A DNA stretch of 64,000 nt from Brassica napus. Lineage: Eukaryota; Streptophyta; Magnoliopsida; Brassicales; Brassicaceae. Both the position numbers and the translations under genes were made by a program. Below are positions 1 through 10,415 of this stretch, piece by piece. The stretch lies in the NCBI RefSeq assembly GCF_020379485.1, contig NW_026014699.1:558001-622000 (forward strand), in the 5' to 3' direction. The notes below the pieces were generated by a model. The model was given only the letters and a program-made list of their open reading frames with translations. It was not told the DNA's origin and searched no databases. The first letter of the stretch is position 1. Every line of letters starts with the position of its first letter.

Positions 1-41
1 AGGAGAAGAAGGCATGAAGAGGAGTTAGGCCGAGGCAAGAC

Positions 42-84
42 CGTACAGGCCGTACTGTCCGTACACTGGCCGTACTGTCCGTAC
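42..84. promoter_or_regulatory. Cluster of five CGTAC boxes in the element A LTR
   Basis: CGTAC occurs at 42, 51, 60, 71 and 80, a spacing of 9-11 bp. The last one reads TCCGTACAA, which fits the SBP/SPL transcription-factor consensus TNCGTACAA (GTAC core). The cluster is about 280 bp upstream of the TATA box, in U3. Binding by SPL proteins is inferred from the motif only. Confidence 0.6.
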
Positions 85-362
85 AAGTAGGGCGCGGCAG
101 AATGAGAAGTTACTCTACCTTGAGGTGAAAGGTAACTTAGAAGGAGTTAACCTTTGGGAGTAACTGAGCAGACCGTTGAAGATAGGATAAGGGACGCGGC
201 TTGACAGGCTGGATCAAAGCTGTAAAGGGAAAGCAAACCTTATCCATCCGGTCACACATGTGAAGCTTCTTATTGGCTTAGTTTGAATTAGGCGCTCCTC
301 TTCTCCTTGACTACACATGCTTGGTCTACTTAATCCTTATGAAAGCCCTAGGATCTAAAGGC

Positions 363-370
363 TATATATT
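363..370 (+). promoter_or_regulatory. Putative TATA box of element A LTR
   Basis: TATATATT followed by GTAAACTCTCTCATTAATAAA. The same TATA-TTGTAA-CTCTCT-ATTAAT arrangement recurs in the LTRs of D, C and F, so it is conserved between families. Transcription would start a few tens of bases downstream. Confidence 0.6.
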
Positions 371-521
371 GTAAACTCTCTCATTAATAAAAGTTTAGAC
401 AGTTCTGATTATCTTTGCCTCCATGGCTTATTCTTAGTCTCGATCTCTTACTCTCTACACTCAGTTCTTCTCTAATCTCTCTTAAACACTCAGATTACTC
501 TTCATTAGTCTAAAAGTCATA

Positions 522-539
522 TGGTATCAGAGCCAGGTT
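522..539 (+). other. Primer binding site of element A (initiator tRNA-Met)
   Basis: TGGTATCAGAGCCAGGTT directly abuts the LTR with no spacer. It is complementary to the 18 bases at the 3' end of plant initiator tRNA-Met, including CCA. Confidence 0.9.
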
Positions 540-713
540 CGTGAGAATCTGAGTTCTTGTTGAGGTTTGTATCAAGACAAAGGATAAAAGCTAGGAGCTG
601 GGCGTTGAAGATTCAAGCTTCAAGTCTTCTCCGGTTGTGTCTTTGGTCTTGTTGGTGTGATTACTACTCTCAGTCCAAGATTTAGCAAGCTGTTTACGTC
701 TAGCTGCTTCAAG

Positions 714-3700
714 ATGGATAGTGGGATGAAGATGAAGGTCGCGGTGGTGTTCAAGGGGAACAACTACCTAGTGTGGTCACGGATGGTGAAGACCGCAGTT
801 GGAAGCAAAGGCTTGTGGGGACACATTACCTCTGGAACGGCCCCAAAGCCGGTTGCTCAAGAAGAAGACAAGGATGAGACAACAAAGGATCCATTCGAGA
901 GGTGGGAGCAGGAAGACATGATGGTGATGTCAGTTCTTCATGCTTCCTTAGAGCCGGCGATTCTGGATGCATACTGCTACTGTGAGACAGCAAAGGAGTT
1001 GTGGGATACCTTAAAGAGGGTGTATGGAAACACATCCAACCTGAGTAGAGTCTTTGAGGTGAAGCAAGAAATCAACAACTTGACTCAAGAAGACATGGAG
1101 TTTACCAAGCACCTAGGAAGGTTTAGGTCACTCTGGTCCGAGCTAGAGATGTTGAGGCCAAGCACGGTTGATCCCAGTGAGCTAATCAAGAGGCGTGAGC
1201 AGGACAAGGTCTTTGGACTGCTTTTGACACTGAATCCGGCATACAGTGGGCTGATACAACACATGCTGAGAGATGATACTCTACCTGACTTGGAGGAAGT
1301 GTGTTCTCGGATTCAGAAAGAGCAAGGGTCAATTGGGTTGTTTGGGAAGAAGGGGGAGTTGTCTTTAGCTAACCAAGCCTCGCAAGCTGAGCAAGGAGAG
1401 ACTCCACAAGCTAACAGAGCTACGAATGGGAAGTTTGAGGATAGGAGGTTCAATGGGAGCTGTGATCATTGCAAGAAGCAAGGCCACAAGAAGAGCCAGT
1501 GTTGGATACTCCACCCACACCTCAAACCGGCAAAGTTCATGAAGGAAAGGGAAGCTAGAGCTCACATGTCTGACGGGTCAAGTGATGTGGGTACTAGCAA
1601 GGCTCAAGAAGGTGGTACAAGTGATGGCAAGTCTCTGGTGGCGTACATGGGAGCTCCTAGCAGCCGCAACAATGATCAGGACTTCATAAGGAAGGCTGAC
1701 ATTGATGCACTCATCAAGATGTTCAAGGATAACGGTAACATCAATGGTTATTCTTATGGTGCTTCCATGATTGCTAGGACTGTAGGAGACTTAGATTGCA
1801 TCACTAGAACTGATAGTATAGCTAGGTTGCTAAGAAATGCAAATAACTACAATGCATATAAGCCATCTAGTATACTCGCTCACCTTGCTAGTAATCAATC
1901 AACTAGACCGCTTATTGTAGATTCAGGTGCATCACATCACATGATTAGTGATACTAAGTTAATTAAGAACATTGTGCCTACTAAGGGTCATGTGATGATT
2001 GCAAATGGTGATAAGGTTCCAATTAAAGGAATAGGAACACTTAAACTGTTTAGTAAAGACTCAAAAGCTTTCTATATGCCTGACTTTACTTCAAACCTAT
2101 TATCTGTCAAGAAATGTGCAACTGACTTGCAATGCAATGTCATATTTAGTCCTAATGATGTGAAGTTTCAGGATATTGAAAGCAGCAAAGTGATTGGAAA
2201 AGGAGTAACAAAAGGAGACTTATATTTGCTTGAAGATCTTGCTCCTGTTTCTGACATTAGCTGCTCGTTTACTACTGCTTCTGTTCCTAGTTTAAATAAG
2301 AATGCATTGTGGCATGCTAGACTAGGACACCCTCATAATAAGGCTTTAAAACTGATGTTGCCAGGTGTTTCTTTTGAAAACAATGATTGTGAAGCTTGCA
2401 TTTTAGGCAAGCATTGTAGAACTGTATTTCCAAACTCTTCTACCGTTTATGAGAATTGCTTTGATCTTATTCACTCTGATGTATGGACTGCTCCTTGTTT
2501 ATCTAGAGAGAATCATAAGTATTATGTCTCATTCATTGATGAAAAATCTAAATACACCTGGTTAACCTTAATTCCAACTAAAGATAGGGTACTTGATGCA
2601 TTTAAAAATTTTCAATCCTATGTAACTAACCATTATCAAGCCAAGATTAAGATTTTCAGGTCAGATAATGGAGGAGAATACATTGGACAAGCTTTCAAGC
2701 AACACTTATCTCAGTATGGAATTCTTCATCAAACAAGCTGTCCCTACACTCCACAACAGAATGGTGTGGCTGAGAGGAAGAATAGGCACCTTATGGAAGT
2801 TGCAAGATCAATGATGTTCCAAGCCAATGTACCTAAGAAGTTTTGGAGTGATGCAGTAGCTACGGCCTGCTATCTAATCAACAGGACTCCCACACTGATC
2901 CTGAAAGGGCAATCACCATTTGAGGTTCTCAACAAACATAAACCCTCATTAGAACATATTAGGATCTTTGGGTGTTTATGTTATGTTTTGATACCCGGGG
3001 AGTTGAGAAACAAGCTTGAAGCTAGGAGTACTAAGGCAATGTTTATTGGCTACTCTACAACTCAAAAGGGATACAAGTGTTATAATCCAGACACTAGAAG
3101 GGTGCTGGTATCAAGGGATGTGAAGTTTGTTGAAGAGAGAGGATATTATGAGGAGCAAAACAAAGAAGACTTGAAGGATCTTACCTCGGAGAGAGCCACT
3201 ACCTTGCGGATCATCTTAGAAAGTATTGGAGTCAAGGTGAGACAAGATCAGCAAGGATCTGGCAGTAACCCAGGATCTCAACCACCAAATGGTGGAAGTT
3301 CAGCAACTCCCACTTCTGATCATGGGGGGGAAAGGAGTGAACCAGAGACAACTCAAGAGAGTAGTGGAGCATCTGGTACACATGATCAAGATGTGGAAGT
3401 AAGTGAACAGCAAGATGGAGCTGAAGCAAGTCAGCTAGGAGAAGAAGAGGCAGTTGAAATGTCTACTTCTGTACCACAAGAAAGTGGAGAAGAATCACAA
3501 GTGGAAGTGGAACAACCGGAACCAGCATTGAGAAGAAGCACACGGATTAGGAGAGATGCTTCCAACTGGGTAAGCACGAGAGTGTACTACAATGCCCAGG
3601 CTGTGGAGCATCCTTCTCAAGCTGTGTGTTCCTTTGCTCAATACCCTGAAGAACATTGTGCTTTTATGGTAAACTTGGATGAGAACTACATACCAAGAAG

Positions 3701-4017
3701 CTATGAAGAGGCAATGATGGATAAAGAATGGAAGGAATCAGTTGGAGCTGAGGCAGGAGCTATGATCAAGAATGATACATGGTATGAGAGTGAGTTACCA
3801 AAAGGGAAGAAGGCGGTGACTAGTAGATGGATCTTCACAATCAAGTATAAGGCTGATGGAAAGGTGGAGAGGAAGAAGTCAAGATTGGTTGCAAGAGGCT
3901 TTACTCAAACTTATGGAGAAGATTACATTGAGACCTTTGCACCAGTAGCTAAACTTCACACAATCCGGATTGTCTTAAGCTTAGCTGTGAACCTTGGATG
4001 GGGCTTATGGCAAATGG
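714..4017 (+). pseudogene. Element A gag-pol, 5' part (gag, protease, integrase, start of reverse transcriptase)
   Basis: The likely start is the ATG at 714 (MDSGMKMKV), homologous to the gag start of element B; the frame is open further upstream only from a GTG. Seen in order: copia-type gag with NYLVWSRMV near the N-terminus; CX2CX4HX4C zinc knuckle at about residue 250; protease DSGASHH at about 403; integrase HHCC zinc finger from about 532 (WHARLGHPH ... [10 protein letters not shown]); integrase core with HSDVW, SDNGGEY and the NGVAERKN glutamate; an acidic linker ending RRSTRIRR; start of reverse transcriptase ([18 protein letters not shown]). The frame is intact up to the D insertion after ...GLWQM, which cuts the enzyme before its catalytic YVDD. 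Translation then runs a few codons into D's LTR and stops. Confidence 0.93.
3331..3820 (+). repeat. Source arm of the 490-bp inverted repeat in element A
   Basis: This stretch (the linker after integrase and the first part of reverse transcriptase) recurs in reverse complement at 16135-16624. The protein translated from the copy is identical over the shared region, from EVSEQQDG to GKKAVT, and the lengths match exactly with no gap. Confidence 0.93.
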
Positions 4018-4618
4018 TGTTGAGATGAGCTGAGGAATATGAGGAGAGTTGTTCAGGGTTGAAGAGGTTGTGATGTGGAGAAGAGGAGAAGGATTGGCCT
4101 TAGGGAAAACCGTCCGTACCGGTCCGTACAGGTCCGTACCATGGCCGTACGGCCGTACAGACGGTATCGACCAAGCGGTAAAGAAATGTTACCGCGAGAA
4201 GAAGTTCACGGTCTGATCATGTTTTGCCTTGACCAAAGAAGGCATATGACCGTTTATGGATAGAGGAAGAGCGTCTCTACAGGCTGGCACAGGCTGGAAG
4301 GATAAGGTTCACTTTTAGCATAGTGACCACGCGTGTGGAGAGGCTCATTGGTCCGGTTCAAATTAAAGGCTCCCTTAGACTTGACCTCACATGCTTAGTC
4401 TCTTCTTAAACCCTAGTATCACCTCCTATATATTGTAAACACTCTCTCATTAATGAAATTATGCGAGTTATGTTACTCTCTTTCTAGTCTCTCTCTCTTG
4501 TTCATCATGGATCATACTTAATCTCCCCATTTCTCTCACAATCTCTTCTAAACTTCTCTTAATCTCTTACCAAATCTCTCTTAATCTCTCAATACCTATT
4601 CTACTCTCTAATCTCATA
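4018..4618 (+). repeat. Element D 5' LTR
   Basis: 601 bp, TGTTGAGATGAGC ... CTAATCTCATA, same as 15506-16106 by eye. TATA box TATATATT at 4427-4434, followed by GTAAACACTCTCTCATTAATGAAAT. A 62-codon open frame inside it (4075-4263) is only an LTR shadow. Confidence 0.95.
4115..4159. promoter_or_regulatory. Cluster of five CGTAC boxes in the element D LTR
   Basis: CGTAC at 4115, 4125, 4135, 4146 and 4155, spacing 9-11 bp, close to one DNA helical turn. The surrounding bases (GGTCCGTAC, GGCCGTAC) differ from those in element A, but the core and spacing are kept. Proposed SBP/SPL-type binding sites, by motif only. The same cluster is in the 3' LTR (from 15603). Confidence 0.6.
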
Positions 4619-4636
4619 TGGTATCAGAGCCAGGTT
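4619..4636 (+). other. Primer binding site of element D (initiator tRNA-Met)
   Basis: TGGTATCAGAGCCAGGTT immediately after the LTR; an 18-base complement to the 3' end of plant initiator tRNA-Met. Confidence 0.9.
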
Positions 4637-4710
4637 GGCTTTGGTATTGAGAGATCCTTGTTCCTTTCTTTACATTTGCGAGTTTGTTCTTGTGTGTTAA
4701 AGAAGAGGAG

Positions 4711-7700
4711 ATGGAGACGACCAACTTTAGCAAACTGGTGACGGTTCCGGTTGCACTGAAGGGAGGCTCGAACTACTTGATGTGGTCCCAGTTGGTGAGG
4801 ACTACCATTGGAAGGCTAGGGTTGTGGAACCACATCACAGATGATGGTCCGGAGCCAGTGGCCAAAGAAGATGAAGAAGAAGGCGACGGGAAGACTCTTG
4901 CGGTAGCTGAAGCAAAGAGATGGGTCCAAGAGGATTTGATGGTGCTGTCTGTGCTCCATGCCTCCCTGGAGCTCCCCATACTTGAAGCTTACGTGCACTT
5001 TGAGACTCCTAAGCGCCTTTGGGACATGCTCCATAAGAGGTATGGAAACAAGTCCAACATAAGCCGGGTGTTTGATCTGAAGCAAACCATCAGTGTCTTG
5101 AGGCAAGATGGAGAAGATCTCACCAAGCACATGGGGAAGTTTGGAGCTTTGTGGTCCGAACTTGAGAGTCTTAGACCCAACACAACTGATGAGGAATCGC
5201 TCATTGAGAGGAGAGAGCAAGATCAGGTGTTTGGGCTATTGATGACTCTAGATGAAAGCTACCAGGATGTGATCAAGCATATCCTGAGATCACCTACTCT
5301 CCCATCCATGGAGGAGGTATGCGCTCAACTTCAGAAGGAGGAAGGCTCTCTTGGGTTGTTTGGAGGCAAGAAGGGAATGTCCACGGCTCATAAAGCAGAA
5401 GAGGCGCAAGCAAACAAGGCAGCGTACCGTGGAGATGGAAGGAAGTATGAGAAGTATGAGGGAAGCTGTGAGCATTGCAAGCGGCAGGGGCATAAGAAGA
5501 GTCAGTGCTGGATCCTACATCCACACCTCAGGCCTAGCAAGTTCAACAAGGATAGAGAAGCTAAGGCTCACCTTTCTGCTGAAGCAAGTGGTGCCGGCTC
5601 ATCAGGGGCTAGTCCAAATGTCAAGGCGGGTGAAAGTGAAGGCAGAGCTCTAACTTCTCAGGAGGTGATCACCAAGGCTGACTTTGAGGCTTTCATCCGA
5701 GCCCTCAAGGAGTCTGGTAAAATGCTAGGCAACACTCTTGGATACTCATACTCTGCTCATACATTACCTAGTATCTCTGATAAACTGTTAGACATTTTTA
5801 AAATCTCATGTACTGCCACTGCTCATACTAGCATAACTGATAGATTGTTAGGAGTAGTTAAGAGCCTGAAAGCTGAAAATGAAACATCTAGAACCAAGAC
5901 TGCTAGGAGCTTGCATAAACCATTGATAATTGACTCTGGTGCATCTCATCACATGATTAGTGATAACAATCTGATAAAAGACATAGAACCTGCCCTTGGA
6001 CATGTTATGATTGCAAATGGAGATAGAATTCCCATTAGGGGCATTGGTAAACTGAACTTGTTTAATAAGGATTCAAAAGCTTTTTACATGCCTGAGTTCA
6101 CCTCTAATCTTTTATCAGTTAAGAAATGCACTACTGATCTTCAATGCAATGTTATTTTCAGTCCTAATGATGTTAAGTTTCAGGATATTAAGAGCAGTAA
6201 GTTGATTGGGCAAGGAGCAACCAAGGGGGATCTTTACATGATTGAAGACCTTGCACCTATTTCTAGTTCTTGTTTCTCGTTTAGTTCTGTTTCTTCCTTA
6301 AGTACTGATGCTCTGTGGCATGCTAGGCTAGGACATCCACATGTTAGGGCCTTAAGCATTATGTTACCAGGTGTCATGTTTAAAAATAATGATTGTGAGG
6401 CATGTATTTTGGGCAAACATTGTAAGACTGTTTTTCAGAAATCATCTACTCTTTATGCAAACTGCTTTGATTTAATTCACTCTGATGTTTGGACGGCACC
6501 TTGCTTATCTAGGGATGATTACAAGTATTATGTCACATTCATTGATGAAAAATCCAAATACACCTGGTTAACATTGATTAAAACTAAAGATAGGGTCCTT
6601 GATGCATTTAAAAATTTTCAAGCCTATGTGACTAACCAATATCATGCCAAGATTAAGATTTTCAGGTCTGATAATGGTGGGGAGTATACTGGGCATGCAT
6701 TTCGTGATCACCTTGCTCAACATGGGATTCTTCACCAGACTAGCTGCCCATACACTCCACAGCAGAATGGAGTTGCGGAAAGGAAGAACAGACATCTCAT
6801 GGAGGTGTCCCGGTCCATGATGTTCCACAAAGGGGTTCCCAAGAGGTATTGGAGTGATGCTGTGATGACTGCGTGCTACCTGATCAACAGGATACCAACC
6901 AGGATCTTGGCAGATCAATCTCCATTTGAGGTACTCAACAAGAGCAGGCCAGTCTTGGATCACCTGAGGACCTTTGGATGCGTGTGTTATGTTCTTGTAC
7001 CAGGCGAGCAGAGAAACAAACTAGAAGCAAAGAGCACCAAGGCTATGATGATTGGGTATTCCACTTCACAGAAGGGATACAAATGCTATGATCCTACAGC
7101 TAGGAGAGTCCTAGTGTCAAGGGATGTCAGATTCATGGAAGACAAAGGATACTATGATGAGCAGACATGGGAAGACTTGGAGGATCTCTCCCAGCCATCA
7201 GAAAGAGCTGCTTGCTTGAGAAACATCCTAGAGGGGCTCGGAATTGGAGTGTCCCAGGATCAGAGTAGGCGTCCAGAACCTACTCCAGCTGCAGCAGAAG
7301 AACCATCCCACTTTGCACATGAGGGGGGAAGTGAATCAGTATCTGAACTAGAGGACCAAGGCTTAGAAGAGGCCGGTGAGCTAGGAAACAGAGGAACTGA
7401 TTCTCCTGTCCAAAGTGGAGAAGGATCAGCAAGGGGAGAACTGAATGAAGAAGATCAGAGACAAGGAGAGGCTAGAGCTGAAGCTGAAGAACAGACTGAA
7501 GCAGTGACTCCACAAGTAGAAGAAGAACAAGAGATGGCACAAGAAGGGCCAGTGTTGAGAAGGAGTACAAGGCTGAGGAAGGATCCTTCCAGTTGGGTAA
7601 ACACGAGAGTGTACTACAATGCCCAAGCTGTGAAGCATCCTACTCAGGCTGTGTGTTCCTTTGCTCAATATCCAGAAGCACATTGTGCATTTATGGTAAA

Positions 7701-9267
7701 CTTAGATGAGAATCACATTCCAAGAAGCTATGAAGAGGCAATGGAAGATAAGGAATGGAAGGAATCAGTAGGAGCTGAGGCAGGAGCTATGATAAAGAAT
7801 GACACATGGTATGAGAGTGAACTACCAAAAGGGAAGAAGGCTGTGTCTAGTAGATGGATCTTTACAGTCAAGTACAAGGCTGATGGGTCGATTGAGAGGA
7901 AAAAGACTAGACTGGTAGCAAGAGGGTTCACTCAGACTTATGGAGAAGACTACATTGATACATTTGCTCCAGTTGCAAAGCTACACACCATTCGAATAGT
8001 CCTATCAGTGGCTACTAACCTTGGGTGGGATCTTTGGCAGATGGATGTTAAGAATGCATTTCTCCAAGGAGAGTTAGAAGATGAAGTCTACATGCTACCA
8101 CCTCCGGGCCTAGAAGGGATGGTGAAACCAGGGAATGTGCTAAGACTGAAGAAGGCCATCTATGGGTTGAAGCAATCACCAAGGGCATGGTATCACAAGC
8201 TGAGCACAACTCTAAATGGAAGAGGTTTCAGGAAATCAGAGCTTGATCACACTCTCTTCACTCTTACGACACCTGCTGGTATTGTTGTGCTTCTTGTATA
8301 TGTGGATGACATAGTTATCACAGGCAGTGATAAGGTTGAAATCAAGGAGACCAAGGAGTTTCTGAAATCTGTGTTTGACATCAAAGACTTGGGAAAAATG
8401 AAGTACTTCCTTGGAATTGAGCTGTGCAGATCAGAAGAAGGGTTGTTCATCTCACAAAGGAAGTATATCTTGGATCTATTGAAGGAGGCTGGTGCGTATG
8501 GTGGAAAGACAGCCAAGATGCCCATGGAGGATGGGTATAAAGCTCCACGTGAGGGGGAGCTAGAAGATAGTAAGCTATTTCATGATCCAAAGCTATACAG
8601 GAAGCTTGTGGGGAAGCTGATCTATCTAACCATCACTAGGCCAGACATCTGTTTTGCTGTGAACCAAGTGAGTCAGCATATGCAAGCTCCAAGAGAGCAT
8701 CACTGGCGCATGGTAGAAAGAGTTCTCATGTATCTGAATGGAACTCAAGGGCTTGGTATATGGATGGGTTGTAACGGGAGTACTGAAGCAGTGGGATATT
8801 GTGATGCAGATTGGGCTGGAGACAGAACAGATAGAAGATCTACAACCGGCTATTGCACATTCATTGGTGGAAACATGGTTACTTGGAAGAGTAAGAAGCA
8901 GAAGGTGGTGTCATGCTCAAGTGCCGAGGCTGAGTATAGAGCAATGCTAAAGCTCACAAATGAGTTGGTATGGATTAAAGGAATACTGAAGCACTTGGAG
9001 ATTGAGCAAGCAACACCAATGACCATGCACTGTGACAATCAAGCAGCCATTCACATAGCCACAAACTCGGTGTTCCATGAAAGAACTAAGCACATTGAAG
9101 TGGACTGTCATAAAGTGAGGCAGATGATAGTCTTGGGAGTAATACTGCCGTGCTACACAAGGAGTGAGGATCAGTTGGCAGATGTATTCACTAAGGCGGC
9201 TAGGCAAAAGACAATGGAGTCAATTCACATAAGGTTGGGACTCCTTGATCTTTCGCCTAAGGGCTGA
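4711..9267 (+). CDS. Element D Gag-Pol polyprotein, full length
   Basis: About 1,518 aa from the ATG at 4711 (METTNFSKL); the frame extends 9 codons upstream only from a TTG. The polyprotein packages the element RNA, copies it and integrates the cDNA. Domains by residue: copia-type gag (about 1-235, GGSNYLMWSQLV); zinc knuckle CX2CX4HX4C at 253-266; protease active site D408 (DSGASHH); integrase HHCC finger from about 535; integrase core D592, D654, E690 with the D-X35-E spacing seen; linker ending RRSTRLRK; reverse transcriptase with YVDD at 1197-1200; RNase H with D1365, a glutamate near 1407 (EAEYRAM) and D1442. No stop or frameshift, so all enzymes look competent. It differs from element E by four extra residues (TKTA) and a few substitutions, including DLGKMKY for DLGEMKY. 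Confidence 0.96.
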   Translation: METTNFSKLVTVPVALKGGSNYLMWSQLVRTTIGRLGLWNHITDDGPEPVAKEDEEEGDGKTLAVAEAKRWVQEDLMVLSVLHASLELPILEAYVHFETPKRLWDMLHKRYGNKSNISRVFDLKQTISVLRQDGEDLTKHMGKFGALWSELESLRPNTTDEESLIERREQDQVFGLLMTLDESYQDVIKHILRSPTLPSMEEVCAQLQKEEGSLGLFGGKKGMSTAHKAEEAQANKAAYRGDGRKYEKYEGSCEHCKRQGHKKSQCWILHPHLRPSKFNKDREAKAHLSAEASGAGSSGASPNVKAGESEGRALTSQEVITKADFEAFIRALKESGKMLGNTLGYSYSAHTLPSISDKLLDIFKISCTATAHTSITDRLLGVVKSLKAENETSRTKTARSLHKPLIIDSGASHHMISDNNLIKDIEPALGHVMIANGDRIPIRGIGKLNLFNKDSKAFYMPEFTSNLLSVKKCTTDLQCNVIFSPNDVKFQDIKSSKLIGQGATKGDLYMIEDLAPISSSCFSFSSVSSLSTDALWHARLGHPHVRALSIMLPGVMFKNNDCEACILGKHCKTVFQKSSTLYANCFDLIHSDVWTAPCLSRDDYKYYVTFIDEKSKYTWLTLIKTKDRVLDAFKNFQAYVTNQYHAKIKIFRSDNGGEYTGHAFRDHLAQHGILHQTSCPYTPQQNGVAERKNRHLMEVSRSMMFHKGVPKRYWSDAVMTACYLINRIPTRILADQSPFEVLNKSRPVLDHLRTFGCVCYVLVPGEQRNKLEAKSTKAMMIGYSTSQKGYKCYDPTARRVLVSRDVRFMEDKGYYDEQTWEDLEDLSQPSERAACLRNILEGLGIGVSQDQSRRPEPTPAAAEEPSHFAHEGGSESVSELEDQGLEEAGELGNRGTDSPVQSGEGSARGELNEEDQRQGEARAEAEEQTEAVTPQVEEEQEMAQEGPVLRRSTRLRKDPSSWVNTRVYYNAQAVKHPTQAVCSFAQYPEAHCAFMVNLDENHIPRSYEEAMEDKEWKESVGAEAGAMIKNDTWYESELPKGKKAVSSRWIFTVKYKADGSIERKKTRLVARGFTQTYGEDYIDTFAPVAKLHTIRIVLSVATNLGWDLWQMDVKNAFLQGELEDEVYMLPPPGLEGMVKPGNVLRLKKAIYGLKQSPRAWYHKLSTTLNGRGFRKSELDHTLFTLTTPAGIVVLLVYVDDIVITGSDKVEIKETKEFLKSVFDIKDLGKMKYFLGIELCRSEEGLFISQRKYILDLLKEAGAYGGKTAKMPMEDGYKAPREGELEDSKLFHDPKLYRKLVGKLIYLTITRPDICFAVNQVSQHMQAPREHHWRMVERVLMYLNGTQGLGIWMGCNGSTEAVGYCDADWAGDRTDRRSTTGYCTFIGGNMVTWKSKKQKVVSCSSAEAEYRAMLKLTNELVWIKGILKHLEIEQATPMTMHCDNQAAIHIATNSVFHERTKHIEVDCHKVRQMIVLGVILPCYTRSEDQLADVFTKAARQKTMESIHIRLGLLDLSPKG

Positions 9268-9282
9268 TCTATACACTCTCCT

Positions 9283-10280
9283 TATGATTTTTAAAGAGAT
9301 CTCTACTCTGGTTGTGTGTATGTGTGTATAAACTCCAATGGAGACAGATGAGAGCTTAGTTCTAGGTGATTTAAGAACAGAGATGGGTGAGAGTGTTTAA
9401 GTGTTTAAGAGACTAAAGAGAATGAGATTAAGAGACTGAGAGACTAGAGAGAGACTGAGAGAATAAGAGACTGAAGATTAGGGAAGGAGAAGGGAAACCC
9501 CCTTACTCTCTTAAGAGTTACAAAACGTCCAAGACACATCCTTATATAGGCTTTACATCATTGCAACTCATAAACCTATATCTAATGGATAGAAATAACT
9601 TAAGGAGAATGGATGGTGAGGATGAGTTGGTCTTGTTGTGATCTGAGTGATGTGTGCTGATTGGATGAGCTAAGCTGGCTCACTTTAATTCAAACAAGGC
9701 TGTGCTGTGATTGGCTCTCCTTAGGCTCCTTTGTATCTGTCTACAGATCAGTCTAGGTGCATGGTCGTGGCTGCTCTTCCTTTACAGCAACAGCCAGCCT
9801 GTCCATGCCCCAAAGTAACCAATCAGCTCCACACAGCATCTTCTTGATTCCCTTTGACTAGATTCAAACCTTGGTGCCTCACATCCTGAATAGTAATCCA
9901 AATAGTGAATAGTCAACCTGAATAGTGACTAGTGATTCACTATTCACTTTTACACCAACTTGCCCAACCTTCTCCAATCTTACTGTGGTAACTCTCCAAA
10001 GTTACTGTGGTAACTTTGGAGTTACTGTCTGACCCAAATCTTCTCTAAATGGTGTCTAAGTCTCTCCTGGACTTATCCCTATCTTTGCACACTCATCAGA
10101 CCACTTCTGAAGCCTTAAGACTCTCCCAAAGCCTTCACATGATCAGTCTAAGTCTTTCCTAGACTTAACTCCCCAAGATAACTACTTCAGAACTCTTCTG
10201 AAGCTTGATTGAACTCTTCTTGACATCTTCTAGAGCTTTCCCTATTGTTGTACAAGCTCTATCTTCTCTTCAGTTCAACA
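9283..10280 (-). repeat. Element G 3' LTR (minus orientation)
   Basis: 998 bp, matching 14367-15364 by eye. It begins TATGATTTTTAAAG on the plus strand and ends CAGTTCAACA. It lacks the CGTAC cluster of the coding elements. On the plus strand it carries two imperfect copies of a GTTACTGTGGTAACT-like sequence near 9980-10025 and several GAATAGT copies near 9890-9945. Confidence 0.93.
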
Positions 10281-10415
10281 CTCCCCCTCAAGCTTGACTT
10301 TAGGAGATCCTAAGCCAAGCTTGGAACTCTGAAGAGTCTCCCTCATTAAAAACCTTACAAGGAAAACCCATTGGGACAAAACCTTGCAAGGGAAAAAGAG
10401 TAGAGCTCTCCAAAG
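10281..10415 (-). other. Element G polypurine tract and 3' hairpin module
   Basis: Read on the minus strand: the polypurine tract AAGCTTGAGGGGGAG (10281-10295) abuts the LTR. Before it lies a hairpin whose arms are CAAGCTTG-like (10289-10323), and before that the larger hairpin (10325-10415) with loop TTTTGTCCCAATGGGTTTT and stem arms TTGCAAGG / CCTTGTAA. Elements A, C, D, E, F and H have the same architecture. Confidence 0.85.

Larger units (their letters stand above)
1..521 (+). repeat. Element A 5' LTR (3' 521 bases of it)
   Basis: Matches 18028-18548 with no difference seen by eye. It ends in TCATA, directly followed by the primer site TGGTATCAGAGCCAGG. It contains a CGTAC cluster, a TATA box and an AATAAA-like sequence just downstream (CATTAATAAAAG), the usual U3-R layout of a plant LTR. 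Confidence 0.95.

Noticed and set aside
4075..4263. A 62-codon open frame conserved four times (also at 15563, 23919 and 29307)
   Set aside because: All four copies lie in the D/E LTRs, so conservation just reflects LTR identity. It overlaps the CGTAC cluster and resembles no protein I know.
4684..9267. Pararetrovirus or endogenous virus instead of a retrotransposon
   Set aside because: LTRs, target duplications, a tRNA primer site and integrase upstream of reverse transcriptase show Ty1/copia. There is no movement, coat or envelope gene.
10010..10025. GTTACTGTGGTAAC repeats in the G LTR as a transcription-factor palindrome
   Set aside because: Only two imperfect copies per LTR, and no consensus that I could match with confidence.
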